From Rubinisphaera italica (GTDB lineage Bacteria > Planctomycetota > Planctomycetia > Planctomycetales > Planctomycetaceae), in NCBI RefSeq assembly GCF_007859715.1, contig NZ_SJPG01000001.1, positions 6,094,001 to 6,158,000 on the forward strand: 64,000 nucleotides of DNA, given 5' to 3'. The notes beneath the pieces are model-generated. The model saw nothing but the letters and a program-made list of their open reading frames with translations. It was not told the DNA's origin and ran no database searches. The position numbers were made by a program, and so were the translations under genes. Shown piece by piece: positions 55,963 through 64,000 of the stretch; position 1 is the stretch's first letter, and each line of letters starts with the position of its first letter.

Positions 55963-56661
55963 CTACTTGAGTTGAGCCTCAATCGCTTTGGCAGCCAGTT
56001 CTGCCAGCTTGCGGGAGCCTGCCTGAGTGAAGTGGACATTCTCGGGGCGCTGAACTTCTGCCATATGTTTCATCACATAGGTGTAATGATCGTCCGTCGG
56101 AATGTTGTGTTCTTTCATAATCTTCGCGGCTACGGCATTGTAAGGCAGTTCCTCACCGGCGACCCGGTAGGCAGAATTTTCCGGTACGGGTGTCGTGTTT
56201 CGCCAGATCAACGCCGCACCTGTTTTCTCCATCCGTTCGACTAACGCACGCAGATTTTTTTCGTAATCTGCAATCGGAACCTGATGCTGACCTTTTTGAT
56301 CAGAGTTTTTCACACCCTCTTTGGTCATATAGACAATGTCGTGCAATCCCCAGTTGAAGTGGATGACATCCCAGTTGCCATCCCCGAGCCATTGATCGAT
56401 GTTATCGATTCCGCGCGAAGTGGGGCCGCCATTGGTCGGAATCCGATGCACGTTGGCCTTGCCTTTAAGGATCTCCCGAAGTGCAGGGGTGTAGCCGATG
56501 GAAATGGAATCTCCCACAATCAAAACCCGAGGCAAAGCCGGATCGTCAGTCACTTCTGCAAAGGCGGGGTTCTGTCCCTTTTTTGTGGTGTAAGTTTGAG
56601 CGAAAAGAGGCGAACAAAGCATTCCGCCCATCAAGCAGGAGAGCATCATCAATCGAAGCAT
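55963..56661 (-). CDS. Secreted SGNH/GDSL-type hydrolase
   Basis: The 232-residue protein has a signal peptide (MLRLMMLSCLMGGMLCSPLFA) and SGNH blocks: VLIVGDSISIGYTPAL (nucleophile Ser in GDS), NGGPTSRG (Gly block), VIHFNWGLHD (Asn block) and RPENVHFTQAG (His; the usual Asp three residues before is Glu). Likely an esterase or acetyl-hydrolase acting on carbohydrate outside the cytoplasm. An upstream start (56715) would bury the signal peptide. Confidence 0.8.
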   Translation of the reverse strand: MLRLMMLSCLMGGMLCSPLFAQTYTTKKGQNPAFAEVTDDPALPRVLIVGDSISIGYTPALREILKGKANVHRIPTNGGPTSRGIDNIDQWLGDGNWDVIHFNWGLHDIVYMTKEGVKNSDQKGQHQVPIADYEKNLRALVERMEKTGAALIWRNTTPVPENSAYRVAGEELPYNAVAAKIMKEHNIPTDDHYTYVMKHMAEVQRPENVHFTQAGSRKLAELAAKAIEAQLK

Positions 56662-56731
56662 GAACTTGTCTTTCTGCGGTAAATTTTTGAAGAAGCACTC
56701 TATCACTGTGAGCAATTATTAGACAGTAGTA

Positions 56732-56749
56732 AGTCAGGCAATGCCTGAT
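56732..56749. repeat. TCAGGCA/TGCCTGA palindrome, family 2
   Basis: AGTCAGGCAATGCCTGATT; 7-bp perfect arms around one base, upstream of the SGNH gene start. Confidence 0.7.
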
Positions 56750-56883
56750 TTCGATAGAACAACTCAAATTTGGTGACAGAAGATACGAATAGTACCACCC
56801 GATGCATTCATTTTCTGTTTCAGCGGTTAGCCAACAGTCTAATAATCCGGCACGGTCATTTAAGTTGATCCATGGTTCGACTC

Positions 56884-58125
56884 TTACTTCTGACCCCGAT
56901 TGAAAATCACATGGGTTCCTGATTTTCCTGCAACTGCAATATCCAGTTTGCCATCGCCATCGAGATCGGCGGTGCGAATCTGCAGGCCAATCCCGACGTT
57001 TCCGCTGATGTCGATATCGTGCCGAGTGAATTTTAATGCGATGGGATCCCATTCGTAATAATAAATTCCGGCTGGTTCGCGTCCGCCGGGATCGTTTCCG
57101 TTATGAGCACGAACACGTTTTCCGGTAATCAATTCGTCCTGACCATCGCCATCAAGGTCGGCAAAGTGCAGGGCATGAGCTTGAGAGAAGCTTTTGTCGA
57201 TCTCATGTTCTTTCCACTGCAGGCTGCCGTTTTCATCAACTCCGGTCACTTCCCACCAGTAGATGCCGTAGTCGTGACCTTTGGCCCAGATGATATCGTT
57301 TCGACCATCGCCATTGAGATCCCGCACCAGGCAAGGCACGGCAGCGTGCCAGTCGAGCCAGTCGGCATGATATTTCCATTGCTGAGAATCGGCGTTCTCG
57401 GCTGGTTGTTCGTACCAGCCCTGACCGACGAGAATATCGGTGAGGCCATCGTTATTGATGTCGCCAATCGCCATGCCGTGACCGTTGGCCCGTTCGCCGA
57501 TTAACCATTTGTCTAACGCAGGAACTTGTGTGGTAAGAGTTCCGGAAGCATTTGCTCCCGACTTACCTTTGCCTTCAACCTTTTGCTCGACTTCTTTCGT
57601 AGTCAGTTTCCAGACGCAGGTCGGATTCGTTTTATTCCAGCTGTTGACCAGAAACTCGGGGACATCATCGCCATCGATATCCAGAAACAGATTTCCCTCA
57701 TTCTGACTGAGCTGGCTGTCGACCAGCACATGTTTTTTCCACATCTGCCCCAGTCGCAGGCCTTCTTCTTTGGGGTTCTCGTACCAGCAGATTTCCGTCT
57801 GCAGGAAGCCGCCGGAAATCAAATCGACCCAGCCATCCTTGTTCACGTCGTAAGCAAAATCGCCATTGCTCACAACATATCCGTTCCAGTCCTCAATCAT
57901 TCGCAACGGATGCGGCACATATTCAGGCGCCCGAAACCAGTTGCGACCGGAAATGATATCGAGCTGACCATCGTTATCGACATCGGCCACATCGATTCCC
58001 TCATTGGCATCAACAGTCAACCGCTTGGCTTCGAACTTGAGTGGTTTGTCAGCAAATGTCTGTGTGGAAGCTGCCAATAGCATTCCAGAAGCCAGACAGA
58101 TCATAGAGAATTTCATAGAGTTCAT
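56884..58125 (-). CDS. Secreted FG-GAP/VCBS repeat protein
   Basis: The 413-residue protein has a signal peptide (MICLASGMLLAASTQTFA) and a series of Ca2+-loop repeats (DVADVDNDGQLDII, DVNKDGWVDLISGG, DIDGDDVPEF, DINNDGLTDILVG, DLNGDGRNDIIWA, DLDGDGQDELITG, DLDGDGKLDIAVAG), the D-x-D/N-x-D-G-x-x-D pattern of an FG-GAP beta-propeller. Seven units fit a seven-bladed fold. Role unknown; such proteins bind glycans or partners outside the cell. The ATG at 58125 has GAGGA nine bases before it. Confidence 0.88.
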   Translation of the reverse strand: MNSMKFSMICLASGMLLAASTQTFADKPLKFEAKRLTVDANEGIDVADVDNDGQLDIISGRNWFRAPEYVPHPLRMIEDWNGYVVSNGDFAYDVNKDGWVDLISGGFLQTEICWYENPKEEGLRLGQMWKKHVLVDSQLSQNEGNLFLDIDGDDVPEFLVNSWNKTNPTCVWKLTTKEVEQKVEGKGKSGANASGTLTTQVPALDKWLIGERANGHGMAIGDINNDGLTDILVGQGWYEQPAENADSQQWKYHADWLDWHAAVPCLVRDLNGDGRNDIIWAKGHDYGIYWWEVTGVDENGSLQWKEHEIDKSFSQAHALHFADLDGDGQDELITGKRVRAHNGNDPGGREPAGIYYYEWDPIALKFTRHDIDISGNVGIGLQIRTADLDGDGKLDIAVAGKSGTHVIFNRGQK

Positions 58126-58143
58126 GTGGTTTTGTCCTCAACT

Positions 58144-58164
58144 GTAGGTCAGGCACTGCCTGAC
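58144..58164. repeat. TCAGGCA/TGCCTGA palindrome, family 2
   Basis: GTAGGTCAGGCACTGCCTGAC with 8-bp arms (58148-58164), 18 bp upstream of the FG-GAP gene start. Confidence 0.75.
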
Positions 58165-58405
58165 GAAATGGGCGTTCTTATTATTCAATTCGAATTGCTC
58201 AAGAATTATCAATCTCAACACTTCACATCAATAAACTATGTTACGTCGATGGCCTTTCCTGTGCCAGTCTGACCCAGAGAATTACTTCTGTAATAGAATT
58301 CCCCTTGCCGATTTGCCCCTGTTTCGATTATGACTTGCAGGCTGGAGGGGGAACTCCGCGAAATAATACCGATCAAATTCAGCGATCAGATCTCAGGGAG
58401 GGGAT

Positions 58406-59719
58406 ATGTGGTGCGATAACTGCCACGCCGAGGTGAATACCAGTCAAAGTCCAGTTTCCGGTCAGGAACAGTGCACCGAATGCGGCAACGAACTGGAAGC
58501 GGCGACGACACTGGGCAATCAATCGATTGCGCAAACCGCTCACGCTCTGCTCAAACGCTGGGAAGAAACCCGGTATGATCAGGAACCGACTGCTTCCAAA
58601 GAGGGTGATCAGACCAGCCAGCCGGCTCCACAACAACCTGTTGTACGTCGTGTTGAGCAGCCTCATGCTCCCGCCAAACCTGTTGTCTCAGCTTCTCGAT
58701 CAGCGGAAGACTATCAGAATGACGAACAGGAATTCGAAGAGGAGCAACTTCAATCGCCTCCCCCGATGATTTCACGCCCGGCAACTCCACCGGCTCAACC
58801 AGTGGTGCAAAAGCAAAATCCGCAACAGGATTCGCTGCCACTGGAACGACAACGCCTGGCAAATCCCATCTCGTTTCCCAAGCGAGCTGCAAACATCGAT
58901 ATGAAGCCACTGCCCAAAACACAGACACCGCCGAAAGCACAGCCATCCAAAACCGTAACGAATTCCGCTGAAAAACCGCAGGCAGAGCGACGTTCGTTCG
59001 GAAAAACAGAACCAAAAGAGAAGTCTGAACCAACATTTTCAGCCGGAAAATCGGCCAGTAATGATGCAGCTGGGCTGATGGCAAAAGCTCGTCAGCCGGA
59101 ATTGTCACCGCGTAATCCGAGCATCACTGCCCAGAAAAAACCAACTCTCGAACAATCCCTTTCCCGTCCTCAATCGGAACCGAGCATGACTCAAAAACCA
59201 ACCGTCACATCTGTCGACAGCTCGGCTTATCGAGAACAGACTCCACAAACAGAGTCACGAGATGGTCAGGTCCGTTTCACGCCGCGAAGATCGGAAACGT
59301 TCGCCGACTTTGACCCTGAAACCGAATTCACCCCTGCAAAACGGGCTCGAAACTGGTCCGCCATCATCGGTCAGGCACTCGTCTTTTGCAGTTCACTCGG
59401 TATGACGGGGGGCATCGGTATTATCATTGCAACACGATTCGGAGCTGGGATTGATATCGCAGAATCAACTGGCTGGCTCACCTTTGCCGGTAGCCATCTC
59501 ATCTTCGTACTCGGAATCTACACAAACCTGAGCAGCAGAATGGAGCAGGTGCTCAACGAAATGCATAGCCGTTCCGACGAACTGACCAGAATTCTTTCCT
59601 ATCAGCAGACGGTGTCACAGAATCGTGCAATGCCGAGAGAGAACACACCTCAGAACAGAAAATCTGATTTTGCACGTGGGTCACTGGCTGAAGAACTGGC
59701 GAGTACTTTGCCCAGATAA
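58406..59719 (+). CDS. Zinc-ribbon protein with long disordered region and C-terminal membrane segment
   Basis: The 437-residue protein begins with a zinc ribbon (MWCDNCHAEVNTSQ...CTECGNEL), followed by about 270 residues rich in Pro, Gln, Ser and Lys, then hydrophobic segments near 320-375 (SAIIGQALVFCSSLGMTGGIGIIIATRFG; WLTFAGSHLIFVLGIYTNL) and a short cytoplasmic helix. Function is unknown. The ATG at 58406 follows AGGGAGGGGATAT. The IS element lies 47 bp downstream. Confidence 0.7.
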   Translation: MWCDNCHAEVNTSQSPVSGQEQCTECGNELEAATTLGNQSIAQTAHALLKRWEETRYDQEPTASKEGDQTSQPAPQQPVVRRVEQPHAPAKPVVSASRSAEDYQNDEQEFEEEQLQSPPPMISRPATPPAQPVVQKQNPQQDSLPLERQRLANPISFPKRAANIDMKPLPKTQTPPKAQPSKTVTNSAEKPQAERRSFGKTEPKEKSEPTFSAGKSASNDAAGLMAKARQPELSPRNPSITAQKKPTLEQSLSRPQSEPSMTQKPTVTSVDSSAYREQTPQTESRDGQVRFTPRRSETFADFDPETEFTPAKRARNWSAIIGQALVFCSSLGMTGGIGIIIATRFGAGIDIAESTGWLTFAGSHLIFVLGIYTNLSSRMEQVLNEMHSRSDELTRILSYQQTVSQNRAMPRENTPQNRKSDFARGSLAEELASTLPR

Positions 59720-59766
59720 TTCTTGACTGCGACTTACTCCAAACTTCTTTGTGTCTGCCTCGTCTA

Positions 59767-60997
59767 GTACCTCGATTCATTTGATTTTGTCTGTTGATCA
59801 ATTTTGAGTAATGAATTATTCCTCGCATGTCTGTTTTGATTCAGGGAGGAATCGCGATGAATAAGAAGTATGTGGTGCGGTTGGATTCGGCAGAGCGGGA
59901 TTTACTGGAGGCCATCGTTCTCAAGGGGAAGGCGGCGGCTTACAAAATTAAGCATGCTCATATCCTGCTCAAGGTGGATGCCGAGGGACCTGGCTGGTCG
60001 GATGAGAAAACAGCCGAAGCATTCGGGTGTCATCTCAACACGGTCAAGAATGTCCGGCAGCGACTTGTGGAAGGAGGGCTGGAAACGGCCCTGGAGCGAA
60101 AGAAACAGGAGCGTCCCTCCCGTCAGCCCATTTTTGATGGCGAGAAAGAAGCTCGGTTGATCGCAACATCCTGTAGCCAGGCGCCGGAAGGCCGTGCGGC
60201 CTGGACGTTGGAGTTACTGGCCGATCGGATGGTCGAGTTGGAAATTGTGGAGAGCGTGTCACCGACAACAGTTGGTCGGACGCTGAAAAAAACGAGTTGC
60301 AGCCTCATCGCCGCAAATGCTGGGTGATTCCTGCCAAAGAGAATGGCGAGTTTGTTGCTCGGATGGAAGATGTGCTGGACATTTATCAGTGGGAGTACGA
60401 CGAAGAATATCCGGTGGTGTGTATGGACGAGCAACCGATGCAACTGATCAAAGAAACCCGGCAGCCGCTTCCCTGTGAACCGGGGAAGCCTGCCCGATAT
60501 GACTACGAGTACGAACGAAACGGAACCGCCAACCACTTTCTGTTTACCGAACCGAAAGCGGGCTGGCGAAAAGTGAGCGTGCGTCCGACCAAGACGCGTC
60601 GCGACTGGGCCACCGAGATCAAAGCGTTGCTCGATGAAGAGTATCCGAATGCGGAAATGGTGATTCTGGTTTGCGACAATCTGAATACTCACACCGTGGG
60701 GGCGTTGTATGAAACATTTGAACCGGCTGAGGCGAAGCGCCTGGCCGACAGGATCGACATCCGATACACGCCCAAACATGGGAGTTGGCTGAATGTCGCC
60801 GAGATCGAATTGAGCGTGTTGACCAAACAATGTTTAACGCGACGCATCCGAGATATTGAAACATTGAGCCGCGAAGTGACAGCTTGGATGAACCATCGCA
60901 ACGAAAGCCAATCGGGTGTCGACTGGCACTTTACAACCAGCGAGGCTCGTATCAAACTCAAACGCTTGTACCCACAATATCAAATGAATTGAGGTAC
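59767..60997 (+). mobile_element. Complete IS630-family insertion sequence (1231 bp)
   Basis: Imperfect inverted repeats bound it: TAGTACCTCGATTCATTTGAT on the left (from 59765) and, reversed, TAGTACCTCAATTCATTTGAT on the right (to 60999), differing at one base. The ends coincide with a TA target duplication (59765-59766 and 60998-60999), as expected for IS630/Tc1. The transposase is encoded by two frames. It looks complete and recent. Confidence 0.88.
59857..60992 (+). CDS. IS630 transposase made by -1 frameshift (orfA 59857..60327, orfB to 60992)
   Basis: ORF A (156 codons, ATG 59857 behind GGGAGGAATCGCG) carries the helix-turn-helix (EAFGCHLNTVKNVRQRL). It reads CTG AAA AAA ACG and ends in TGA at 60325-60327. 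Shifting -1 on this run of seven A gives KKNELQPHRRKCWVIP, matching IS630 sequence, then DDE residues: VVCMDEQPMQ (D), VCDNLNTHTV (D) and GSWLNVAEIELS (E). ORF B lacks its own good start. About 378 residues in all, a normal IS630 size, and no other disruption is seen. Confidence 0.85.
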
Positions 60998-61072
60998 TAG
61001 TGCTCTGTTCCAACTCAATATTAAGGTGCCAGTGGTACACAACCCGAAGCTTAAATTGGAACAGTCCATTAG

Positions 61073-61172
61073 ACCATTTTCAAATGGTTTCTGCAGTCGC
61101 TTGGACTCCAAATGACCGTAAAACACTGAGTTTGCTCCTGCCAAACGTTGCAGGTGATTTTGGAATATGCTC
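61073..61172 (-). repeat. 100-nt conserved element, copy B (3' of priA)
   Basis: It is ungapped against 50765-50864. It lies 21 bp after the stop of the minus-strand priA gene. The sequence between it and the IS (61001-61072) holds CTGTTCCAA...TTGGAACAG, another inverted repeat. Confidence 0.75.
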
Positions 61173-61193
61173 AAGAATGAACGTGTGAAGTGT

Positions 61194-63551
61194 TTATCGC
61201 ATTTGCAGCGGGTCGACATCGAGTGCGTATTCAATCATTGTCAGTTTATCAAATTGCTTGCGGCACTTTTCGATCAAAGCACATATGGCGGTGTGGGAAG
61301 TGCTTGTGATGAGAATCTGATAGCGATAGTAATCTTTGTGTCTCGCCAGTGGAGCGGGAGCCGGGCCGAGGATGCGGTATTTATCGGGCAGGGTTTCCGC
61401 ATGCTTTTGCAGTTCTTCGACCATTTCGAGTCCGGCAGTGTCGAGGAGCGGTTCATCTTTGGCGCGGAGAATGATTCGCAAGAGTGCCGCTTGCGGCGGC
61501 ATCTTACGTTCAAGACGATGTCCCAGTTCCCGGTTCGCAAAGCCGATGAAATCGTGCTCGGCGGCAAAGCGGATTGCCTCGGCATCCGGTTGCATCGTCT
61601 GCACCAGCACCCGGCCTCCCCGTGAGCTGCGACCAGTCCGGCCTGCGACCTGGGAAATCAATTGAAAAGTTCGCTCCGAGGCCCGGAAGTCAATCTGATG
61701 CAAAGCGGTATCGGCATCGACGACACCCACCAACGTGACATTCGGAAAGTCGAGCCCTTTGGCAATCATCTGGGTGCCGAGCAGAATTGAGACTTCGCCG
61801 TGACGAAAGCGTTCGAGAGCCTCGTCGTGACTTCCCGGTTTCCGCATCGAGTCGCTATCCATACGTAAGACAGTCACTCCCGGAAACTTACTGCGGACTT
61901 CTTCTTCGAGACGCTGTGTTCCCGCTCCGAAATGCCGCAGTCCTTGTTTTTTACAAGCTGGACATTGGCCGGGCATTGGTATTGTGTAATCGCAGGTATG
62001 ACAGACACAGAGCTTGCGATCTTTGTGCCACGTCAAACTGGTATCGCAATGCGGACAACTCAGTTTTTCACCACAGGAACGGCACCACAACACGGGTGAA
62101 AATCCTCGCAGGTTGAAGAATAGAATGATTTGCCCATCGTTTTTCAGGGTTTGATCAATCGCATTCTTGAGCGCCCGTCCAATATTGTGACCTCGTTTGA
62201 TGAGGGGATCGTTCATCGTGTCGACGGTCACGACCGGAGGCATCGGTAGTTCTTCAATCCGTTTCGGCATGCTGATCAGCTGATAACTTTTCTGCTTCGC
62301 CAACCACCAGGATTCCAGCATCGGCGTCGCCGTTCCGAGGACGAGCGGAATCCCCTCCATCGCTGCTCGCTTGCGGGCGACTTCGCGGGCGTGATATCTC
62401 GGCACCGTTTCCTGCTTGAATGTCGTTTCATGTTCTTCATCGATGACGATCAGGCCGAGCCGGGGCGTCGGAGCAAAAATCGCACTGCGGGCACCGACCA
62501 CCACCTGCACATTTCCGGAGGCGATCTGCTGCCATTGCCAGTGGCGTTCACTGTCGGTCAGATGACTGTGCAGCACGGCGACCGAATCGAAACGTCTGCG
62601 GAATCGGCGGATCGTTTGAGGCGTCAGGCTGATTTCCGGAACCAGCACAATCGCTTGCCGTCCGAAATCGACCGCGTGCCGAATGGCGCGAATATAAACT
62701 TCCGTCTTCCCCGAGCCTGTCACGCCATGGAGCAGGAATGTTTGATCGCCCTTGTAATGATCGATTTTTCTTGGATCGGCGACCTCTTCAATTTCCGGCG
62801 TTTTGGTTGTCTTGCCATGATCAATCGCATGCGTGATCGCATCCAATGCTGCCTGCTGCTGATCGGCCAGAATCAAGTCAGCCTCCCGAGCCACCAGCTT
62901 TTCAGGAGGCTCATAGTTCATTCGCGTTTCACGAATCGCGGTGAGGATGTTCTTCTTGAGCAAGGTATTGATGGGAGACGTTCCGCATCCAGCCGACTGA
63001 GTAATTTCGCCAACCGGCAGAGGTTCGCCGGCATCGAGCAGCACATCGATCACCGCTCGCTGCTTGGCAGGTAGATTCAAGTCTTCCAGATTTGGTAAGA
63101 CCTCAGGATCGATTTCCACGAGTTTGACCTGCCGTGTCCCGGCACTTTTTTTGACAGCCGCGGGAATGACCGCATGCAGAACCTGTCCCCAGGAGCAAAG
63201 ATAGTACTCGGCAATCCATTTCGTCAGGCCGAGCATTTTTGCGTCGGCGATCGGCTCACGATCGAGAATGCTGATCAGCTCTTTGACATTCTTCCGCTTC
63301 GCAATCGCTTCGGGGGGGCCCTGTTCGCAGCCAACACAAAAGCCGATAGTCGGACGATCTCCACGACCAAACGGAGCCTGCACGCGCTGGCCGGGACGAA
63401 TCATTTCCCGTAATGCGGGCGGGACGAGATAGTGATACACGGTTTCCATCGGCCGATTGAACACGATCGCCGCAAACAACTGATCTTCCCGATCAGCCCG
63501 CTGCCATTTCAGCTCGGCGGCATCCTCAAATAAATTCTGTTGTCGGCTCAC
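61194..63551 (-). CDS. priA: Primosomal protein N' (replication restart helicase PriA)
   Basis: The 785-residue protein has the 3'-DNA-binding N-terminus (AAIVFNRPMETVYHYLVPPALR), helicase motif I LLHGVTGSGKTEVYIRAI, motif II VIDEEHETTF, QVAGRTGRSSRGGRVLVQT (motif VI), and two zinc-binding groups (CRSCGEKLSCPHCDTSL; CVCHTCDYT...CPACK). It loads the replisome at stalled forks. The start is a GTG at 63551 with GAGG nine bases upstream. Length is slightly above E. coli PriA (732). Confidence 0.95.
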   Translation of the reverse strand: MSRQQNLFEDAAELKWQRADREDQLFAAIVFNRPMETVYHYLVPPALREMIRPGQRVQAPFGRGDRPTIGFCVGCEQGPPEAIAKRKNVKELISILDREPIADAKMLGLTKWIAEYYLCSWGQVLHAVIPAAVKKSAGTRQVKLVEIDPEVLPNLEDLNLPAKQRAVIDVLLDAGEPLPVGEITQSAGCGTSPINTLLKKNILTAIRETRMNYEPPEKLVAREADLILADQQQAALDAITHAIDHGKTTKTPEIEEVADPRKIDHYKGDQTFLLHGVTGSGKTEVYIRAIRHAVDFGRQAIVLVPEISLTPQTIRRFRRRFDSVAVLHSHLTDSERHWQWQQIASGNVQVVVGARSAIFAPTPRLGLIVIDEEHETTFKQETVPRYHAREVARKRAAMEGIPLVLGTATPMLESWWLAKQKSYQLISMPKRIEELPMPPVVTVDTMNDPLIKRGHNIGRALKNAIDQTLKNDGQIILFFNLRGFSPVLWCRSCGEKLSCPHCDTSLTWHKDRKLCVCHTCDYTIPMPGQCPACKKQGLRHFGAGTQRLEEEVRSKFPGVTVLRMDSDSMRKPGSHDEALERFRHGEVSILLGTQMIAKGLDFPNVTLVGVVDADTALHQIDFRASERTFQLISQVAGRTGRSSRGGRVLVQTMQPDAEAIRFAAEHDFIGFANRELGHRLERKMPPQAALLRIILRAKDEPLLDTAGLEMVEELQKHAETLPDKYRILGPAPAPLARHKDYYRYQILITSTSHTAICALIEKCRKQFDKLTMIEYALDVDPLQMR

Positions 63552-63816
63552 TCGCGATGACCTCGTGCCAGATCAGAATCTGGAAACGATATTCCTTTAG
63601 GCACATTGACGGATTATTAACTCGTTCAATTCATCTTAACGGTTAGCCGACTTACTGCCAGTCGCCGTAGTTCAACAATGCAATGAGTTGTTGCGTGAAA
63701 TGCATTTTGTGTAAGCAAGTTCCTGGGGGCACGTCACAGAACGAAGTGAGGTCGTGGCAATAACGGATGACCACACTCTTGGCGATGCTCAGGGACGTGC
63801 TACCCATTGAAGAAAT

Positions 63817-64000
63817 TTATCCGGCGATCAATGTAGCAATCGGTCCGGTGCTGTCGGCGAATCTTTTCATCGGCAGCCCCAGCAGTTGAGCCTGAGTCAG
63901 CCAGAGATTGGACAGCGGTGTCCCTTCCGGCATATTGATGTGCTGACCGGAATAAACGCGTTTTCCGCCTCCTGCAACAATAATCGGAAGGTCGTTGTAT
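63817..64000 (-). CDS. DUF1552-type secreted protein, C-terminal fragment
   Basis: The open frame enters from the right edge and stops at 63817. The visible 60 residues (YNDLPIIVAGGGKRVYSGQ..., then GTPLSNLWLTQAQLLGLP, FADSTGP) match the end of DUF1552 proteins, a family large in Planctomycetes and usually next to DUF1592-type cytochrome genes. The start is outside the window, so length and signal peptide are unknown. Confidence 0.7.
   Translation of the reverse strand, partial: YNDLPIIVAGGGKRVYSGQHINMPEGTPLSNLWLTQAQLLGLPMKRFADSTGPIATLIAG

Overview
The window looks like chromosomal DNA of a planctomycete, probably in the Planctomycetaceae (Rubinisphaera/Gimesia-like); the genus is a guess. 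The evidence is the gene families: a TIGR03000 Ser/Gly-rich protein, a DUF1570 peptidase-like protein, a DUF1080 protein, the C-terminus of a DUF1552-type protein, a small CxxCH protein, an HTTM protein, secreted FG-GAP and SGNH proteins, an archaeal-type C1-pathway gene (fhcB), and several families of long intergenic palindromes. Genes lie on both strands in short operons. I see no rRNA, tRNA, CRISPR or prophage.

Layout: 0-7.5 kb holds an HTTM membrane protein (cut by the window edge) with its partner, then secreted and membrane proteins, including a DUF1570 metalloprotease-like gene followed 3 bp later by a sulfatase-like gene that lacks the catalytic motif. 7.6-17.9 kb is the most distinctive region. 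Five consecutive minus-strand genes encode a TPR-sulfotransferase, a 1348-residue fusion (TPR + GT9-like + GT2 + sulfotransferase + methyltransferase), a TylF-like methyltransferase, an oversized FliD cap protein with five tandem modules, and FliS. I read this as a candidate machine for decorating flagellin or filament proteins with a sulfated, methylated glycan. 18.4-21.7 kb adds an FHA protein and an hldE-waaF heptose operon that could supply the sugar donor.

21.8-34.6 kb is mixed metabolism: lone FhcB, zinc-ribbon proteins, nnrD-larB, an aldose epimerase, a DUF1080 protein, a large secreted glycosidase-like protein, a sugar isomerase-like protein, a HIT protein, a purine nucleoside phosphorylase and a KDPG aldolase. 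34.8-49 kb holds an FHA-GAF histidine kinase, a class I amidotransferase-like protein without its Cys, trpF, trkA, thiS-thiG, a thioredoxin-YHS protein, trpD, nth, ribosomal protein S1, a YggS-type PLP protein and prs. 49-64 kb holds an AI-2E transporter with a long acidic insert, a CDGSH protein, rsmE, a CxxCH protein, mtfA, an SRPBCC-SDR pair, secreted hydrolase and FG-GAP genes, an intact IS630-family element whose transposase needs a -1 frameshift, priA, and the 3' end of a DUF1552-type gene.

Intergenic DNA is rich in repeats: four copies of a ~60-74 bp hairpin with compensatory base changes, four loci of a GTCAGGCA/TGCCTGAC palindrome, two CCAAGG hairpins, a composite GC-rich palindrome with a half copy elsewhere, and two copies of an ungapped 100-nt element just 3' of the CDGSH gene and priA. 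All positions, translations and alignments were read by eye; family names come from recalled motifs, not database searches.
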